The notes under the pieces are model-generated. The model saw only the letters and a list, made by a program, of their open reading frames with translations. It was not told the DNA's origin and did not search any database. A stretch of DNA of 64,000 bases from Auanema rhodensis (lineage: Eukaryota; Nematoda; Chromadorea; Rhabditida; Rhabditidae). A program made the position numbers and the translations under genes. Positions 25,501-40,121 of the stretch are shown here, one piece after another. The DNA is taken from NCBI GenBank assembly GCA_964057225.1, contig CAXKVF010000079.1, forward strand, positions 186,001-250,000, written 5' to 3'. Each line of letters opens with the position of its first letter. Position 1 is the first letter of the stretch.

Positions 25501-28500
25501 GCGGTTTTCAAAATTAGATTCCCCATGTCCATATTAGTCTAAAAACAAATTTTTATTGATATTGGTTCATGGTAACTATGACTTTGAAATTTACGTGAAC
25601 TTTAATTTATGCTAATTAAATGTACACGTGATGTGCACTTGGTATGTAACTCGCTTCACGTGAAAGATAAAGAGATGCGGTTTTCAAAATTAGATTCCCC
25701 ATGTCCATATTAGTCTGAAAACAAATTTTTATTGATATTGGTGCATGGTAACCATGACTTTGAAATTTACGTGAACTTTAATTCATGCTAATTAAATGTA
25801 CACGTGATGTGCACTTGGTATGTAACTCGCTTCACGTGAAAGATAAAGAGATGCGGTTTTCAAAATTAGATTCCCCATGTCCATATTAGTCTAAAAACAA
25901 ATTTTTATTGATATTGGTTCATGGTAACCATGTCTTTGAAATTTACGTGAACTTTAATTTATGCTAATTAAATGTACACGTGATGTGCACTTGGTATGTA
26001 ACTCGCTTCATGTGAAAGATAAAGAGATGCGGTTTTCAAAATTAGATTCCCCATGTCCATATTAGTCTAAAAACAAATTTTTATTGATATTGGTGCATGG
26101 TAACCATGACTTTGAATTTTACGTGAACTTTAATTTATGCTAATTAAATGTACACGTGATGTGCACTTGGTATGTAACTCGCTTCACGTGGAAGATAAAG
26201 AGATGCGGTTTTCAAAATTAGATTCCCCATGTCCATATTAGTCTAAAAACAAATTTTTATTGATATTGGTTCATGGTAACCATGTCTTTGAAATTAACGT
26301 GAACTTTAATTTATGCTAATTAAATGTACACGTGATGTGCACTTGGTATGTAACTCGCTTCATGTGAAAGATAAAGAGATGCGGTTTTCAAAATTAGATT
26401 CCCCATGTCCATATTAGTCTAAAAACAAATTTTTATTGATATTGGTGCATAGTAACCATGACTTTGAAATTTACGTGAACTTTAATTTATGCTAATTAAA
26501 TGTACACGTGATGTGCACTTGGTATGTAACTCGCTTCACGTGAAAGATAAAGAGATGCGGTTTTGAAAATTAGATTCCCCATGTCCATATTAGTCTAAAA
26601 ACAAATTTTTATTGATATTGGTGCATGGTAACCATGACTATGAAATTTACGTGAACTTTAATTCATGCTAATTAAATGTACACGTGATGTGCACTTGGTA
26701 TGTAACTCGCTTCACGTGAAAGATAAAGAGATGCGGTTTTCAAAATTAGATTCCCCATGTCCATATTAGTCTAAAAACAAATTTTTATTGATATTGGTTC
26801 ATGGTAACCATGTCTTTGAAATTTACGTGAACTTTAATTTATGCTAATTAAATGTACACGTGATGTGCACTTGGTATGTAACTCGCTTCATGTGAAAGAT
26901 AAAGAGATGCGGTTTTCAAAATTAGATTCCCCATGTCCATATTAGTCTAAAAACAAATTTTTATTGATATTGGTGCATGGTAACCATGACTTTGAATTTT
27001 ACGTGAACTTTAATTTATGCTAATTAAATGTACACGTGATGTGCACTTGGTATGTAACTCGCTTCACGTGAAAGATAAAGAGATGCGGTTTTCAAAATTA
27101 GATTCCCCATGTCCATATTAGTCTAAAAACAAATTTTTATTGATATTGGTTCATGGTAACCATGACTTTGAAATTTACGTGAACTTTAATTTATGCTAAT
27201 TAAATGTACACGTGATGTGCACTTGGTATGTAACTCGCTTCACGTGAAAGATAAAGAGATGCGGTTTTCAAAATTAGATTCCCCATGTCCATATTAGTCT
27301 AAAAACAAATTTTTATTGATATTGGTGCATGGTAACCATGACTTTGAATTTTACGTGAACTTTAATTCATGCTAATTAAATGTACACGTGATGTGCACTT
27401 GGTATGTAACTCGCTTCACGTGAAAGATAAAGAGATGCGGTTTTCAAAATTAGATTCCCCATGTCCATATTAGTTTAAAAACAAATTTTTATTGATATTG
27501 GTGCATGGTAACCATGACTTTGAATTTTACGTGAACTTTAATTTATGCTAATTAAATGTACACGTGATGTGCACTTGGTATGTAACTCGCTTCATGTGAA
27601 AGATAAAGAGATGCGGTTTTCAAAATTAGATTCCCCATGTCCATATTAGTCTAAAAACAAATTTTTATTGATATTGGTGCATAGTAACCATGACTTTGAA
27701 ATTTACGTGAACTTTAATTTATGCTAATTAAATGTACACGTGATGTGCACTTGGTATGTAACTCGCTTCACGTGAAAGATAAAGAGATGCGGTTTTCAAA
27801 ATTAGATTCCCCATGTCCATATTAGTCTAAAAACAAATTTTTATTGATATTGGTGCATGGTAACCATGACTTTGAAATTTACGTGAACTTTAATTCATGC
27901 TAATTAAATGTACACGTGATGTGCACTTGGTATGTAACTCGCTTCACGTGAAAGATAAAGAGATGCGGTTTTCAAAATTAGATTCCCCATGTCCATATTA
28001 GTCTAAAAACAAATTTTTATTGATATTGGTTCATGGTAACCATGTCTTTGAAATTTACGTGAACTTTAATTTATGCTAATTAAATGTACACGTGATGTGC
28101 ACTTGGTATGTAACTCGCTTCATGTGAAAGATAAAGAGATGCGGTTTTCAAAATTAGATTCCCCATGACCATATTAGTCTAAAAACAAATTTTTATTGAT
28201 ATTGGTGCATGGTAACCATGACTTTGAAATTTACGTGAACTTTAATTTATGCTAATTAAATGTACACGTGATGTGCACTTGGTATGTAACTCGCTTCACG
28301 TAAAAGATAAAGAGATGCGGTTTTCAAAATTAGATTCCCCATGTCCATATTAGTCTAAAAACAAATTTTTATTGATATTGGTTCATGGTAACCATGTCTT
28401 TGAAATTAACGTGAACTTTAATTTATGCTAATTAAATGTACACGTGATGTGCACTTGGTATGTAACTCGCTTCATGTGAAAGATAAAGAGATGCGGTTTT

Positions 28501-29913
28501 CAAAATTAGATTCCCCATGTCCATATTAGTCTAAAAACAAATTTTTATTGATATTGGTGCATGGTAACCATGACTTTGAAATTTACGTGAACTTTAATTT
28601 ATGCTAATTAAATGTACACGTGATGTGCACTTGGTATGTAACTCGCTTCACGTGAAAGATAAAGAGATGCGGTTTTCAAAATTAGATTCCCCATGTCCAT
28701 ATTAGTCTAAAAACAAATTTTTATTGATATTGGTGCATGGTAACCATGACTTTGAAATTTACGTGAACTTTAATTTATGCTAATTAAATGTAAACGTGAT
28801 GTGCACTTGGTATGTAACTCGCTTCACGTGAAAGATAAAGAGATGCGGTTTTCAAAATTAGATTCCCCATGTCCATATTAGTCTTAAAACAAATTTTTAT
28901 TGATATTGGTTCATGGTAACCATGTCTTTGAAATTTACGTGAACTTTAATTTATGCTAATTAAATGTACACGTGATGTGCACTTGGTATGTAACTCGCTT
29001 CACGTGAAAGATAAAGAGATGCGGTTTTCAAAATTAGATTCCTCATGTCCATATTAGTCTAAAAACAAATTTTTATTGATATTGGTGCATGGTAACCATG
29101 ACTTTGAAATTTACGTGAACTTTAATTTATGCTAATTAAATGTACACGTGATGTGCACTTGGTATGTAACTCGCTTCACGTGAAAGATAAAGAGATGCGG
29201 TTTTCAAAATTAGAATCCCCATGTCCATATTAGTCTAAAAACAAATTTTTATTGATATTGGTTCATGGTAACCATGACTTTGAAATTTACGTGAACTTTA
29301 ATTTATGCTAATTAAATGTACACGTGATGTGCACTTGGTATGTAACTCGCTTCATGTGAAAGATAAAGAGATGCGGTTTTCAAAATTAGATTCCCCATGT
29401 CCATATTAGTCTAAAAACAAATTTTTATTGATATTGGTGCATAGTAACCATGACTTTGAAATTTACGTGAACTTTAATTTATGCTAATTAAATGTACACG
29501 TGATGTGCACTTGGTATGTAACTCGCTTCATGTGAAAGATAAAGAGATGCGGTTTTCAAAATTAGATTCCCCATGTCCATATTTGTCTAAAAACAAATTT
29601 TTATTGATATTGGTGCATGGTAACCATGACTTTGAAATTTACGTGAACTTTAATTTATGCTAATTAAATGTACACATGATGTGCACTTGGTATGTAACTC
29701 GCTTCACGTGAAAGATAAAGAGATGCGGTTTTCAAAATTAGATTCCCCATGTCCATATTATTCTAAAAACAAATTTTTATTGATATTGGTTCATGGTAAC
29801 CATGACTTTGAAATTTACGTGAACTTTAATTTATGCTAATTAAATGTACACGTGATGTGCACTTGGTATGTAACTCGCTTCACGTGAAAGATGAAGAGAT
29901 GCGGTTTTCAAAA
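22522..29913. repeat. Irregular, more mutated zone rich in CATGTG T monomers
   Basis: Forty-two monomers with no strict HOR. T monomers carrying C146T (TTCATGTGAAAG) alternate with one to three G monomers. Scattered markers recur at varying spacing: GAATTTTACG (25,338; 26,042; 26,922; 27,274; 27,450), CATAGTAACC (26,394; 27,626; 29,386) and GAAATTAACG (26,218; 28,330). Many single-copy substitutions occur, including GTCTTAAAAC, GGTAACTATG, TATATAACT and CATGACCAT. The order decay and private mutations suggest less recent homogenisation than in the flanking HORs. Confidence 0.7.
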
Positions 29914-30089
29914 TTAGATTCCCCATGTCCATATTAGTCTCAAAACAAATTTTTATTGATATTGGTTCATGGTAACCATGTCTTTGAAATTTACGTGAAC
30001 TTTAATTTATGCTAATTAAATGTACACGTGATGTGCACTTGGTATGTAACTCGCTTCACGTGAAAGATAAAGAGATGCGGTTTTCAAAA

Positions 30090-30793
30090 TTAGATTCCTC
30101 ATGTCCATATTAGTCTAAAAACAAATTTTTATTGATATTGGTTCATGGTAACCATGACTTTGAAATTTACGTGAACTTTAATTTATGCTAATTAAATGTA
30201 CACGTGATGTGCACTTGGTATGTAACTCGCTTCACGTGAAAGATAAAGAGATGCGGTTTTCAAAATTAGATTCCTCATGTCCATATTAGTCTAAAAACAA
30301 ATTTTTATTGATATTGGTTCATGGTAACCATGACTTTGAAATTTACGTGAACTTTAATTTATGCTAATTAAATGTACACGTGATGTGCACTTGGTATGTA
30401 ACTCGCTTCACGTGAAAGATAAAGAGATGCGGTTTTCAAAATTAGATTCCTCATGTCCATATTAGTCTAAAAACAAATTTTTATTGATATTGGTTCATGG
30501 TAACCATGACTTTGAAATTTACGTGAACTTTAATTTATGCTAATTAAATGTACACGTGATGTGCACTTGGTATGTAACTCGCTTCACGTGAAAGATAAAG
30601 AGATGCGGTTTTCAAAATTAGATTCCTCATGTCCATATTAGTCTAAAAACAAATTTTTATTGATATTGGTTCATGGTAACCATGACTTTGAAATTTACGT
30701 GAACTTTAATTTATGATAATTAAATGTACACGTGATGTGCACTTGGTATGTAACTCGCTTCACGTGAAAGATAAAGAGATGCGGTTTTCAAAA
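30090..30793. repeat. Run of four near-identical A monomers with TTCCTCATG
   Basis: Four consecutive A-type monomers share C-to-T in TTCCTCATG; the only difference I see is GATAATT in the fourth. More copies of the same monomer sit at 30,970, 31,146 and 31,498, separated by T monomers. This looks like recent single-monomer amplification. Confidence 0.8.
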
Positions 30794-31321
30794 TTAGATT
30801 CCCCATGTCCATATTAGTCTAAAAACAAATTTTTATTGATATTGGTTCATGGTAACCATGTCTTTGAAATTTACGTGAACTTTAATTTATGCTAATTAAA
30901 TGTACACGTGATGTGCACTTGGTATGTAACTCGCTTCACGTGAAAGATAAAGAGATGCGGTTTTCAAAATTAGATTCCTCATGTCCATATTAGTCTAAAA
31001 ACAAATTTTTATTGATATTGGTTCATGGTAACCATGACTTTGAAATTTACGTGAACTTTAATTTATGCTAATTAAATGTACACGTGATGTGCACTTGGTA
31101 TGTAACTCGCTTCACGTGAAAGATAAAGAGATGCGGTTTTCAAAATTAGATTCCTCATGTCCATATTAGTCTAAAAACAAATTTTTATTGATATTGGTTC
31201 ATGGTAACCATGACTTTGAAATTTACGTGAACTTTAATTTATGCTAATTAAATGTACACGTGATGTGCACTTGGTATGTAACTCGCTTCACGTGAAAGAT
31301 AAAGAGATGCGGTTTTCAAAA

Positions 31322-32729
31322 TTAGATTCCCCATGTCCATATTAGTCTAAAAACAAATTTTTATTGATATTGGTTCATGGTAACCATGTCTTTGAAATTT
31401 ACGTGAACTTTAATTTATGCTAATTAAATGTACACGTGATGTGCACTTGGTATGTAACTCGCTTCACGTGAAAGATAAAGAGATGCGGTTTTCAAAATTA
31501 GATTCCTCATGTCCATATTAGTCTAAAAACAAATTTTTATTGATATTGGTTCATGGTAACCATGACTTTGAAATTTACGTGAACTTTAATTTATGCTAAT
31601 TAAATGTACACGTGATGTGCACTTGGTATGTAACTCGCTTCACGTGAAAGATAAAGAGATGCGGTTTCCAAAATTAGATTCCCCATGTCTATATTAGTCT
31701 AAAAACAAATTTTTATTGATATTGGTTCATGGTAACCATGACTTTGAAATTTACGTGAACTTTAATTTATGCTAATTAAATGTACACGTGATGTGCACTT
31801 GGTATGTAACTCGCTTCACGTGAAAGATAAAGAGATGCGGTTTTCAAAATTAGATTCCCCATGTCCATATTAGTCTAAAAACAAATTTTTATTGATATTG
31901 GTGCATGGTAACCATGACTTTGAAATTTACGTGAACTTTAATTTATGCTAATTAAATGTACACGTGATGTGCACTTGGTATGTAACTCGCTTCACGTGAA
32001 AGATAAAGAGATGCGGTTTTCAAAATTAGATTCCCCATGTCCATATTAGTCTAAAAACAAATTTTTATTGATATTGGTGCATGGTAACCATGACTTTGAA
32101 ATTTACGTGAACTTTAATTAATGCTAATTAAATGTACACGTGATGTGCACTTGGTATGTAACTCGCTTCACGTGAAAGATAAAGAGATGCGGGTTTCAAA
32201 ATTAGATTCCCCATGTCCATATTAGTCTAAAAACAAATTTTTATTGATATTGGTTCATGGTAACCATGACTTTGAAATTTACGTGAACTTTAATTTATGC
32301 TAATTAAATGTACACGTGATGTGCACTTGGTATGTAACTCGCTTCACGTGAAAGATAAAGAGATGCGGTTTTCAAAATTGGATTCCCCATGTCCATATTA
32401 GTCTAAAAACAAATTTTTATTGATATTGGTGCATGGTAACCATGACTTTGAAATTTACGTGAACTTTAATTTATGCTAATTAAATGTACACGTGATGTGC
32501 ACTTGGTATGTAACTCGCTTCACGTGAAAGATAAAGAGATGCGGTTTTCAAAATTAGATTCCCCATGTCTATATTAGTCTAAAAACAAATTTTTATTGAT
32601 ATTGGTTCATGGTAACCATGACTTTGAAATTTACGTGAACTTTAATTTATGCTAATTAAATGTACACGTGATGTGCACTTGGTATGTAACTCGCTTCACG
32701 TGAAAGATAAAGAGATGCGGTTTTCAAAA
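31322..32729. repeat. 8-mer HOR of the 31-46 kb domain, copy 1
   Basis: Order: T; A with TCCTCATG; A with GTCTATATT; G; G with A95 (AATTAATGC) and GCGGGTTTC; A; G with TTGGATTCC; A with GTCTATATT. The same ordered set occurs at 41,530 and 42,938. In copy 1 the second monomer ends GGTTTCCAAAA. The next two monomers (CTAGATTCC; ATGTTAATT) also match those after the copy at 42,938. Confidence 0.82.
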
Positions 32730-34665
32730 CTAGATTCCCCATGTCCATATTAGTCTAAAAACAAATTTTTATTGATATTGGTGCATGGTAACCATGACTT
32801 TGAAATTTACGTGAACTTTAATTTATGCTAATTAAATGTACACGTGATGTGCACTTGGTATGTAACTCGCTTCACGTGAAAGATAAAGAGATGCGGTTTT
32901 CAAAATTAGATTCCCCATGTCCATATTAGTCTAAAAACAAATTTTTATTGATATTGGTGCATGGTAACCATGACTTTGAAATTTACGTGAACTTTAATTT
33001 ATGTTAATTAAATGTACACGTGATGTGCACTTGGTATGTAACTCGCTTCACGTGAAAGATAAAGAGATGCGGTTTTCAAAATTAGATTCCCCATGTCCAT
33101 ATTTGTCTAAAAACAAATTTTTATTGATATTGGTGCATGGTAACCATGACTTTGAAATTTACGTGAACTTTAATTTATGCTAATTAAATGTACACGTGAT
33201 GTGCACTTGGTATGTAACTCGCTTCACGTGAAAGATAAAGAGATGCGGTTTTCAAAATTAGATTCCTCATGTCCATATTAGTCTAAAAACAAATTTTTAT
33301 TGATATTGGTTCATGGTAACCATGACTTTGAAATTTACGTGAACTTTAATTTATGCTAATTAAATGTACACGTGATGTGCACTTGGTATGTAACTCGCTT
33401 CACGTGAAAGATAAAGAGATGCGGTTTTCAAAATTGGATTCCCCATGTCCATATTAGTCTAAAAACAAATTTTTATTGATATTGGTGCATGGTAACCTTG
33501 ACTTTGAAATTTACGTGAACTTTAATTTATGCTAATTAAATGTACACGTGATGTGCACTTGGTATGTAACTCGCTTCACGTGAAAGATAAAGAGATGCGG
33601 TTTTCAAAATTAGATTCCCCATGTCCATATTTGTCTAAAAACAAATTTTTATTGATATTGGTGCATGGTAACCATGACTTTGAAATTTACGTGAACTTTA
33701 ATTTATGCTAATTAAATGTACACGTGATGTGCACTTGGTATGTAACTCGCTTCACGTGAAAGATAAAGAGATGCGGTTTTCAAAATTAGATTCCCCATGT
33801 CCATATTAGTCTAAAAACAAATTTTTATTGATATTGGTGCATGGTAACCATGACTTTGAAATTTACGTGAACTTTAATTTATGTTAATTAAATGTACACG
33901 TGATGTGCACTTGGTATGTAACTCGCTTCACGTGAAAGATAAAGAGATGCGGTTTTCAAAATTAGATTCCCCATGTCCATATTTGTCTAAAAACAAATTT
34001 TTATTGATATTGGTGCATGGTAACCATGACTTTGAAATTTACGTGAACTTTAATTTATGCTAATTAAATGTACACGTGATGTGCACTTGGTATGTAACTC
34101 GCTTCACGTGAAAGATAAAGAGATGCGGTTTACAAAATTAGATTCCCCATGTCCATATTATTCTAAAAACAAATTTTTATTGATATTGGTTCATGGTAAC
34201 CATGTCTTTGAAATTTACGTGAACTTTAATTTATGCTAATTAAATGTACACGTGATGTGCACTTGGTATGTAACTCGCTTCACGTGAAAGATAAAGAGAT
34301 GCGGTTTTCAAAATTAGATTCCTCATGTCCATATTAGTCTAAAAACAAATTTTTATTGATATTGGTTCATGGTAACCATGACTTTGAAATTTACGTGAAC
34401 TTTAATTTATGCTAATTAAATGTACACGTGATGTGCACTTGGTATGTAACTCGCTTCACGTGAAAGATAAAGAGATGCGGTTTTCAAAATTGGATTCCCC
34501 ATGTCCATATTAGTCTAAAAACAAATTTTTATTGATATTGGTGCATGGTAACCTTGACTTTGAAATTTACGTGAACTTTAATTTATGCTAATTAAATGTA
34601 CACGTGATGTGCACTTGGTATGTAACTCGCTTCACGTGAAAGATAAAGAGATGCGGTTTTCAAAA

Positions 34666-35369
34666 TTAGATTCCCCATGTCCATATTAGTCTAAAAACAA
34701 ATTTTTATTGATATTGGTTCATGGTAACCATGACTTTGAAATTTACGTGAACTTTAATTTATGCTAATTAAATGTACACGTGATGTGCACTTGGTATGTA
34801 ACTCGCTTCACGTGGAAGATGAAGAGATGCGGTTTTCAAAATTAGATTCCCCATGTCCATATTAGTCTAAAAACAAATTTTTATTGATATTGGTTCATGG
34901 TAACCATGTCTTTGAAATTTACGTGAACTTTAATTTATGCTAATTAAATGTACACGTGATGTGCACTTGGTATGTAACTCGCTTCACGTGAAAGATAAAG
35001 AGATGCGGTTTTCAAAATTAGATTCCTCATGTCCATATTAGTCTAAAAACAAATTTTTATTGATATTGGTTCATGGTAACCATGACTTTGAAATTTACGT
35101 GAACTTTAATTTATGCTAATTAAATGTACACGTGATGTGCACTTGGTATGTAACTCGCTTCACGTGAAAGATAAAGAGATGCGGTTTTCAAAATTGGATT
35201 CCCCATGTCCATATTAGTCTAAAAACAAATTTTTATTGATATTGGTGCATGGTAACCTTGACTTTGAAATTTACGTGAACTTTAATTTATGCTAATTAAA
35301 TGTACACGTGATGTGCACTTGGTATGTAACTCGCTTCACGTGAAAGATAAAGAGATGCGGTTTTCAAAA
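34666..35369. repeat. 4-mer HOR: GTGGAAGATGAAG unit, copy 1
   Basis: The 704-bp unit comprises an A monomer with GTGGAAGATGAAG, a T monomer, an A monomer with TCCTCATG, and a G monomer with TTGGATTCC and AACCTTGAC. Further copies start at 35,898, 36,602 and 40,650. The AACCTTGAC marker falls at 33,496, 34,552, 35,256, 36,488, 37,192 and 41,240; all spacings are multiples of 176 (6, 4, 7, 4 and 23 monomers). Confidence 0.85.
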
Positions 35370-35897
35370 TTAGATTCCTCATGTCCATATTAGTCTAAAA
35401 ACAAATTTTTATTGATATTGGTTCATGGTAACCATGACTTTGAAATTTACGTGAACTTTAATTTATGCTAATTAAATGTACACGTGATGTGCACTTGGTA
35501 TGTAACTCGCTTCACGTGAAAGATAAAGAGATGCGGTTTTCAAAATTAGATTCCCCATGTCCATATTAGTCTAAAAACAAATTTTTATTGATATTGGTGC
35601 ATGGTAACCATGACTTTGAAATTTACGTGAACTTTAATTTATGTTAATTAAATGTACACGTGATGTGCACTTGGTATGTAACTCGCTTCACGTGAAAGAT
35701 AAAGAGATGCGGTTTTCAAAATTAGATTCCCCATGTCCATATTTGTCTAAAAGCAAATTTTTATTGATATTGGTGCATGGTAACCATGACTTTGAAATTT
35801 ACGTGAACTTTAATTTATGCTAATTAAATGTACACGTGATGTGCACTTGGTATGTAACTCGCTTCACGTGAAAGATAAAGAGATGCGGTTTTCAAAA

Positions 35898-36601
35898 TTA
35901 GATTCCCCATGTCCATATTATTCTAAAAACAAATTTTTATTGATATTGGTTCATGGTAACCATGACTTTGAAATTTACGTGAACTTTAATTTATGCTAAT
36001 TAAATGTACACGTGATGTGCACTTGGTATGTAACTCGCTTCACGTGGAAGATGAAGAGATGCGGTTTTCAAAATTAGATTCCCCATGTCCATATTAGTCT
36101 AAAAACAAATTTTTATTGATATTGGTTCATGGTAACCATGTCTTTGAAATTTACGTGAACTTTAATTTATGCTAATTAAATGTACACGTGATGTGCACTT
36201 GGTATGTAACTCGCTTCACGTGAAAGATAAAGAGATGCGGTTTTCAAAATTAGATTCCTCATGTCCATATTAGTCTAAAAACAAATTTTTATTGATATTG
36301 GTTCATGGTAACCATGACTTTGAAATTTACGTGAACTTTAATTTATGCTAATTAAATGTACACGTGATGTGCACTTGGTATGTAACTCGCTTCACGTGAA
36401 AGATAAAGAGATGCGGTTTTCAAAATTGGATTCCCCATGTCCATATTAGTCTAAAAACAAATTTTTATTGATATTGGTGCATGGTAACCTTGACTTTGAA
36501 ATTTACGTGAACTTTAATTTATGCTAATTAAATGTACACGTGATGTGCACTTGGTATGTAACTCGCTTCACGTGAAAGATAAAGAGATGCGGTTTTCAAA
36601 A
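35898..36601. repeat. 4-mer HOR, copy 2
   Basis: Same four monomers as at 34,666. The first monomer additionally has ATTATTCTAA, one of the substitutions that removes an in-frame stop. It is followed directly by copy 3. Confidence 0.85.
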
Positions 36602-37305
36602 TTAGATTCCCCATGTCCATATTAGTCTAAAAACAAATTTTTATTGATATTGGTTCATGGTAACCATGACTTTGAAATTTACGTGAACTTTAATTTATGC
36701 TAATTAAATGTACACGTGATGTGCACTTGGTATGTAACTCGCTTCACGTGGAAGATGAAGAGATGCGGTTTTCAAAATTAGATTCCCCATGTCCATATTA
36801 GTCTAAAAACAAATTTTTATTGATATTGGTTCATGGTAACCATGTCTTTGAAATTTACGTGAACTTTAATTTATGCTAATTAAATGTACACGTGATGTGC
36901 ACTTGGTATGTAACTCGCTTCACGTGAAAGATAAAGAGATGCGGTTTTCAAAATTAGATTCTTCATGTCCATATTAGTCTAAAAACAAATTTTTATTGAT
37001 ATTGGTTCATGGTAACCATGACTTTGAAATTTACGTGAACTTTAATTTATGCTAATTAAATGTACACGTGATGTGCACTTGGTATGTAACTCGCTTCACG
37101 TGAAAGATAAAGAGATGCGGTTTTCAAAATTGGATTCCCCATGTCCATATTAGTCTAAAAACAAATTTTTATTGATATTGGTGCATGGTAACCTTGACTT
37201 TGAAATTTACGTGAACTTTAATTTATGCTAATTAAATGTACACGTGATGTGCACTTGGTATGTAACTCGCTTCACGTGAAAGATAAAGAGATGCGGTTTT
37301 CAAAA
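36602..37305. repeat. 4-mer HOR, copy 3
   Basis: In direct tandem with copy 2. The third monomer has TTCTTCATG (36,954), a private change on top of the TCCTCATG marker. Confidence 0.85.
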
Positions 37306-37657
37306 TTAGATTCCCCATGTCCATATTAGTCTAAAAACAAATTTTTATTGATATTGGTTCATGGTAACCATGACTTTGAAATTTACGTGAACTTTAATTT
37401 ATGCTAATTAAATGTACACGTGATGTGCACTTGGTATGTAACTCGCTTCACGTGAAAGATAAAGAGATGCGGTTTTCAAAATTAGATTCCCCATGTCCAT
37501 ATTAGTCTAAAAACAAATTTTTATTGATATTGGTTCATGGTAACCATGTCTTTGAAATTTACGTGAACTTTAATTTATGCTAATTAAATGTACACGTGAT
37601 GTGCACTTGGTATGTAACTCGCTTCACGTGAAAGATAAAGAGATGCGGTTTTCAAAA

Positions 37658-40121
37658 TTAGATTCCCCATGTCCATATTAGTCTAAAAACAAATTTTTAT
37701 TGATATTGGTGCATGGTAACCATGACTTTGAAATTTACGTGAACTTTAATTAATGCTAATTAAATGTACACGTGATGTGCACTTGGTATGTAACTCGCTT
37801 CACGTGAAAGATAAAGAGATGCGGGTTTCAAAATTAGATTCCCCATGTCCATATTAGTCTAAAAACAAATTTTTATTGATATTGGTTCATGGTAACCATG
37901 ACTTTGAAATTTACGTGAACTTTAATTTATGCTAATTAAATGTACACGTGATGTGCACTTGGTATGTAACTCGCTTCACGTGAAAGATAAAGAGATGCGG
38001 TTTTCAAAATTGGATTCCCCATGTCCATATTAGTCTAAAAACAAATTTTTATTGATATTGGTGCATGGTAACCATGACTTTGAAATTTACGTGAACTTTA
38101 ATTTATGCTAATTAAATGTACACGTGATGTGCACTTGGTATGTAACTCGCTTCACGTGAAAGATAAAGAGATGCGGTTTTCAAAATTAGATTCCCCATGT
38201 CTATATTAGTCTAAAAACAAATTTTTATTGATATTGGTTCATGGTAACCATGACTTTGAAATTTACGTGAACTTTAATTTATGCTAATTAAATGTACACG
38301 TGATGTGCACTTGGTATGTAACTCGCTTCACGTGAAAGATAAAGAGATGTGGTTTTCAAAACTAGATTCCCCATGTCCATATTAGTCTAAAAACAAATTT
38401 TTATTGATATTGGTGCATGGTAACCATGACTTTGAAATTTACGTGAACTTTAATTTATGCTAATTAAATGTACACGTGATGTGCACTTGGTATGTAACTC
38501 GCTTCACGTGAAAGATAAAGAGATGCGGTTTTCAAAATTAGATTCCCCATGTCCATATTAGTCTAAAAACAAATTTTTATTGATATTGGTGCATGGTAAC
38601 CATGACTTTGAAATTTACGTGAACTTTAATTTATGTTAATTAAATGTACACGTGATGTGCACTTGGTATGTAACTCGCTTCACGTGAAAGATAAAGAGAT
38701 GCGGGTTTCAAAATTAGATTCCCCATGTCCATATTAGTCTAAAAACAAATTTTTATTGATATTGGTTCATGGTAACCATGACTTTGAAATTTACGTGAAC
38801 TTTAATTTATGCTAATTAAATGTACACGTGATGTGCACTTGGTATGTAACTCGCTTCACGTGAAAGATAAAGAGATGCGGTTTTCAAAATTAGATTCCCC
38901 ATGTCCATATTAGTCTAAAAACAAATTTTTATTGATATTGGTGCATGGTAACCATGACTTTGAAATTTACGTGAACTTTAATTCATGCTAATTAAATGTA
39001 CACGTGATGTGCACTTGGTATGTAACTCGCTTCACGTAAAATATAAAGAGATGCGGTTTTCAAAATTAGATTCCCCATGTCCATATTAGTCTAAAAACAA
39101 ATTTTTATTGATATTGGTTCATGGTAACCATGTCTTTGAAATTTACGTGAACTTTAATTTATGCTAATTAAATGTACACGTGATGTGCACTTGGTATGTA
39201 ACTCGCTTCACGTGAAAGATAAAGAGATGCGGTTTTCAAAATTAGATTCCCCATGTCCATATTAGTCTAAAAACAAATTTTTATTGATATTGGTGCATGG
39301 TAACCATGACTTTGAAATTTACGTGAACTTTAATTTATGCTAATTAAATGTACACGTGATGTGCACTTGGTATGTAACTCGCTTCACGTGAAAGATAAAG
39401 AGATGCGGTTTTCAAAATTAGATTCCCCATGTCCATATTAGTCTAAAAACAAATTTTTATTGATATTGGTGCATGGTAACCATGACTTTGAAATTTACGT
39501 GAACTTTAATTAATGCTAATTAAATGTACACGTGATGTGCACTTGGTATGTAACTCGCTTCACGTGAAAGATAAAGAGATGCGGGTTTCAAAATTAGATT
39601 CCCCATGTCCATATTAGTCTAAAAACAAATTTTTATTGATATTGGTTCAAGGTAACCATGACTTTGAAATTTACGTGAACTTTAATTTATGCTAATTAAA
39701 TGTACACGTGATGTGCACTTGGTATGTAACTCGCTTCACGTGAAAGATAAAGAGATGCGGTTTTCAAAATTGGATTCCCCATGTCCATATTAGTCTAAAA
39801 ACAAATTTTTATTGATATTGGTGCATGGTAACCATGACTTTGAAATTTACGTGAACTTTAATTTATGCTAATTAAATGTACACGTGATGTGCACTTGGTA
39901 TGTAACTCGCTTCACGTGAAAGATAAAGAGATGCGGTTTTCAAAATTAGATTCCCCATGTCTATATTAGTCTAAAAACAAATTTTTATTGATATTGGTTC
40001 ATGGTAACCATGACTTTGAAATTTACGTGAACTTTAATTTATGCTAATTAAATGTACACGTGATGTGCACTTGGTATGTAACTCGCTTCACGTGAAAGAT
40101 AAAGAGATGCGGTTTTCAAAA
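37658..40121. repeat. 14-monomer segmental duplication, copy 1 (copy 2 at 43,642)
   Basis: Fourteen monomers (2,464 bp) match 43,642-46,105 in order and in rare markers: GATGTGG then AACTAG (38,347 / 44,331), CGTAAAATATAAAG (39,041 / 45,025), TTCAAGG (39,646 / 45,630), ATGTTAATT and GCGGGTTTC. Every pair is exactly 5,984 bases (34 x 176) apart. GCGGGTTTC recurs every 880 bases here (37,823; 38,703; 39,583), an inner 5-mer spacing. Confidence 0.92.
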
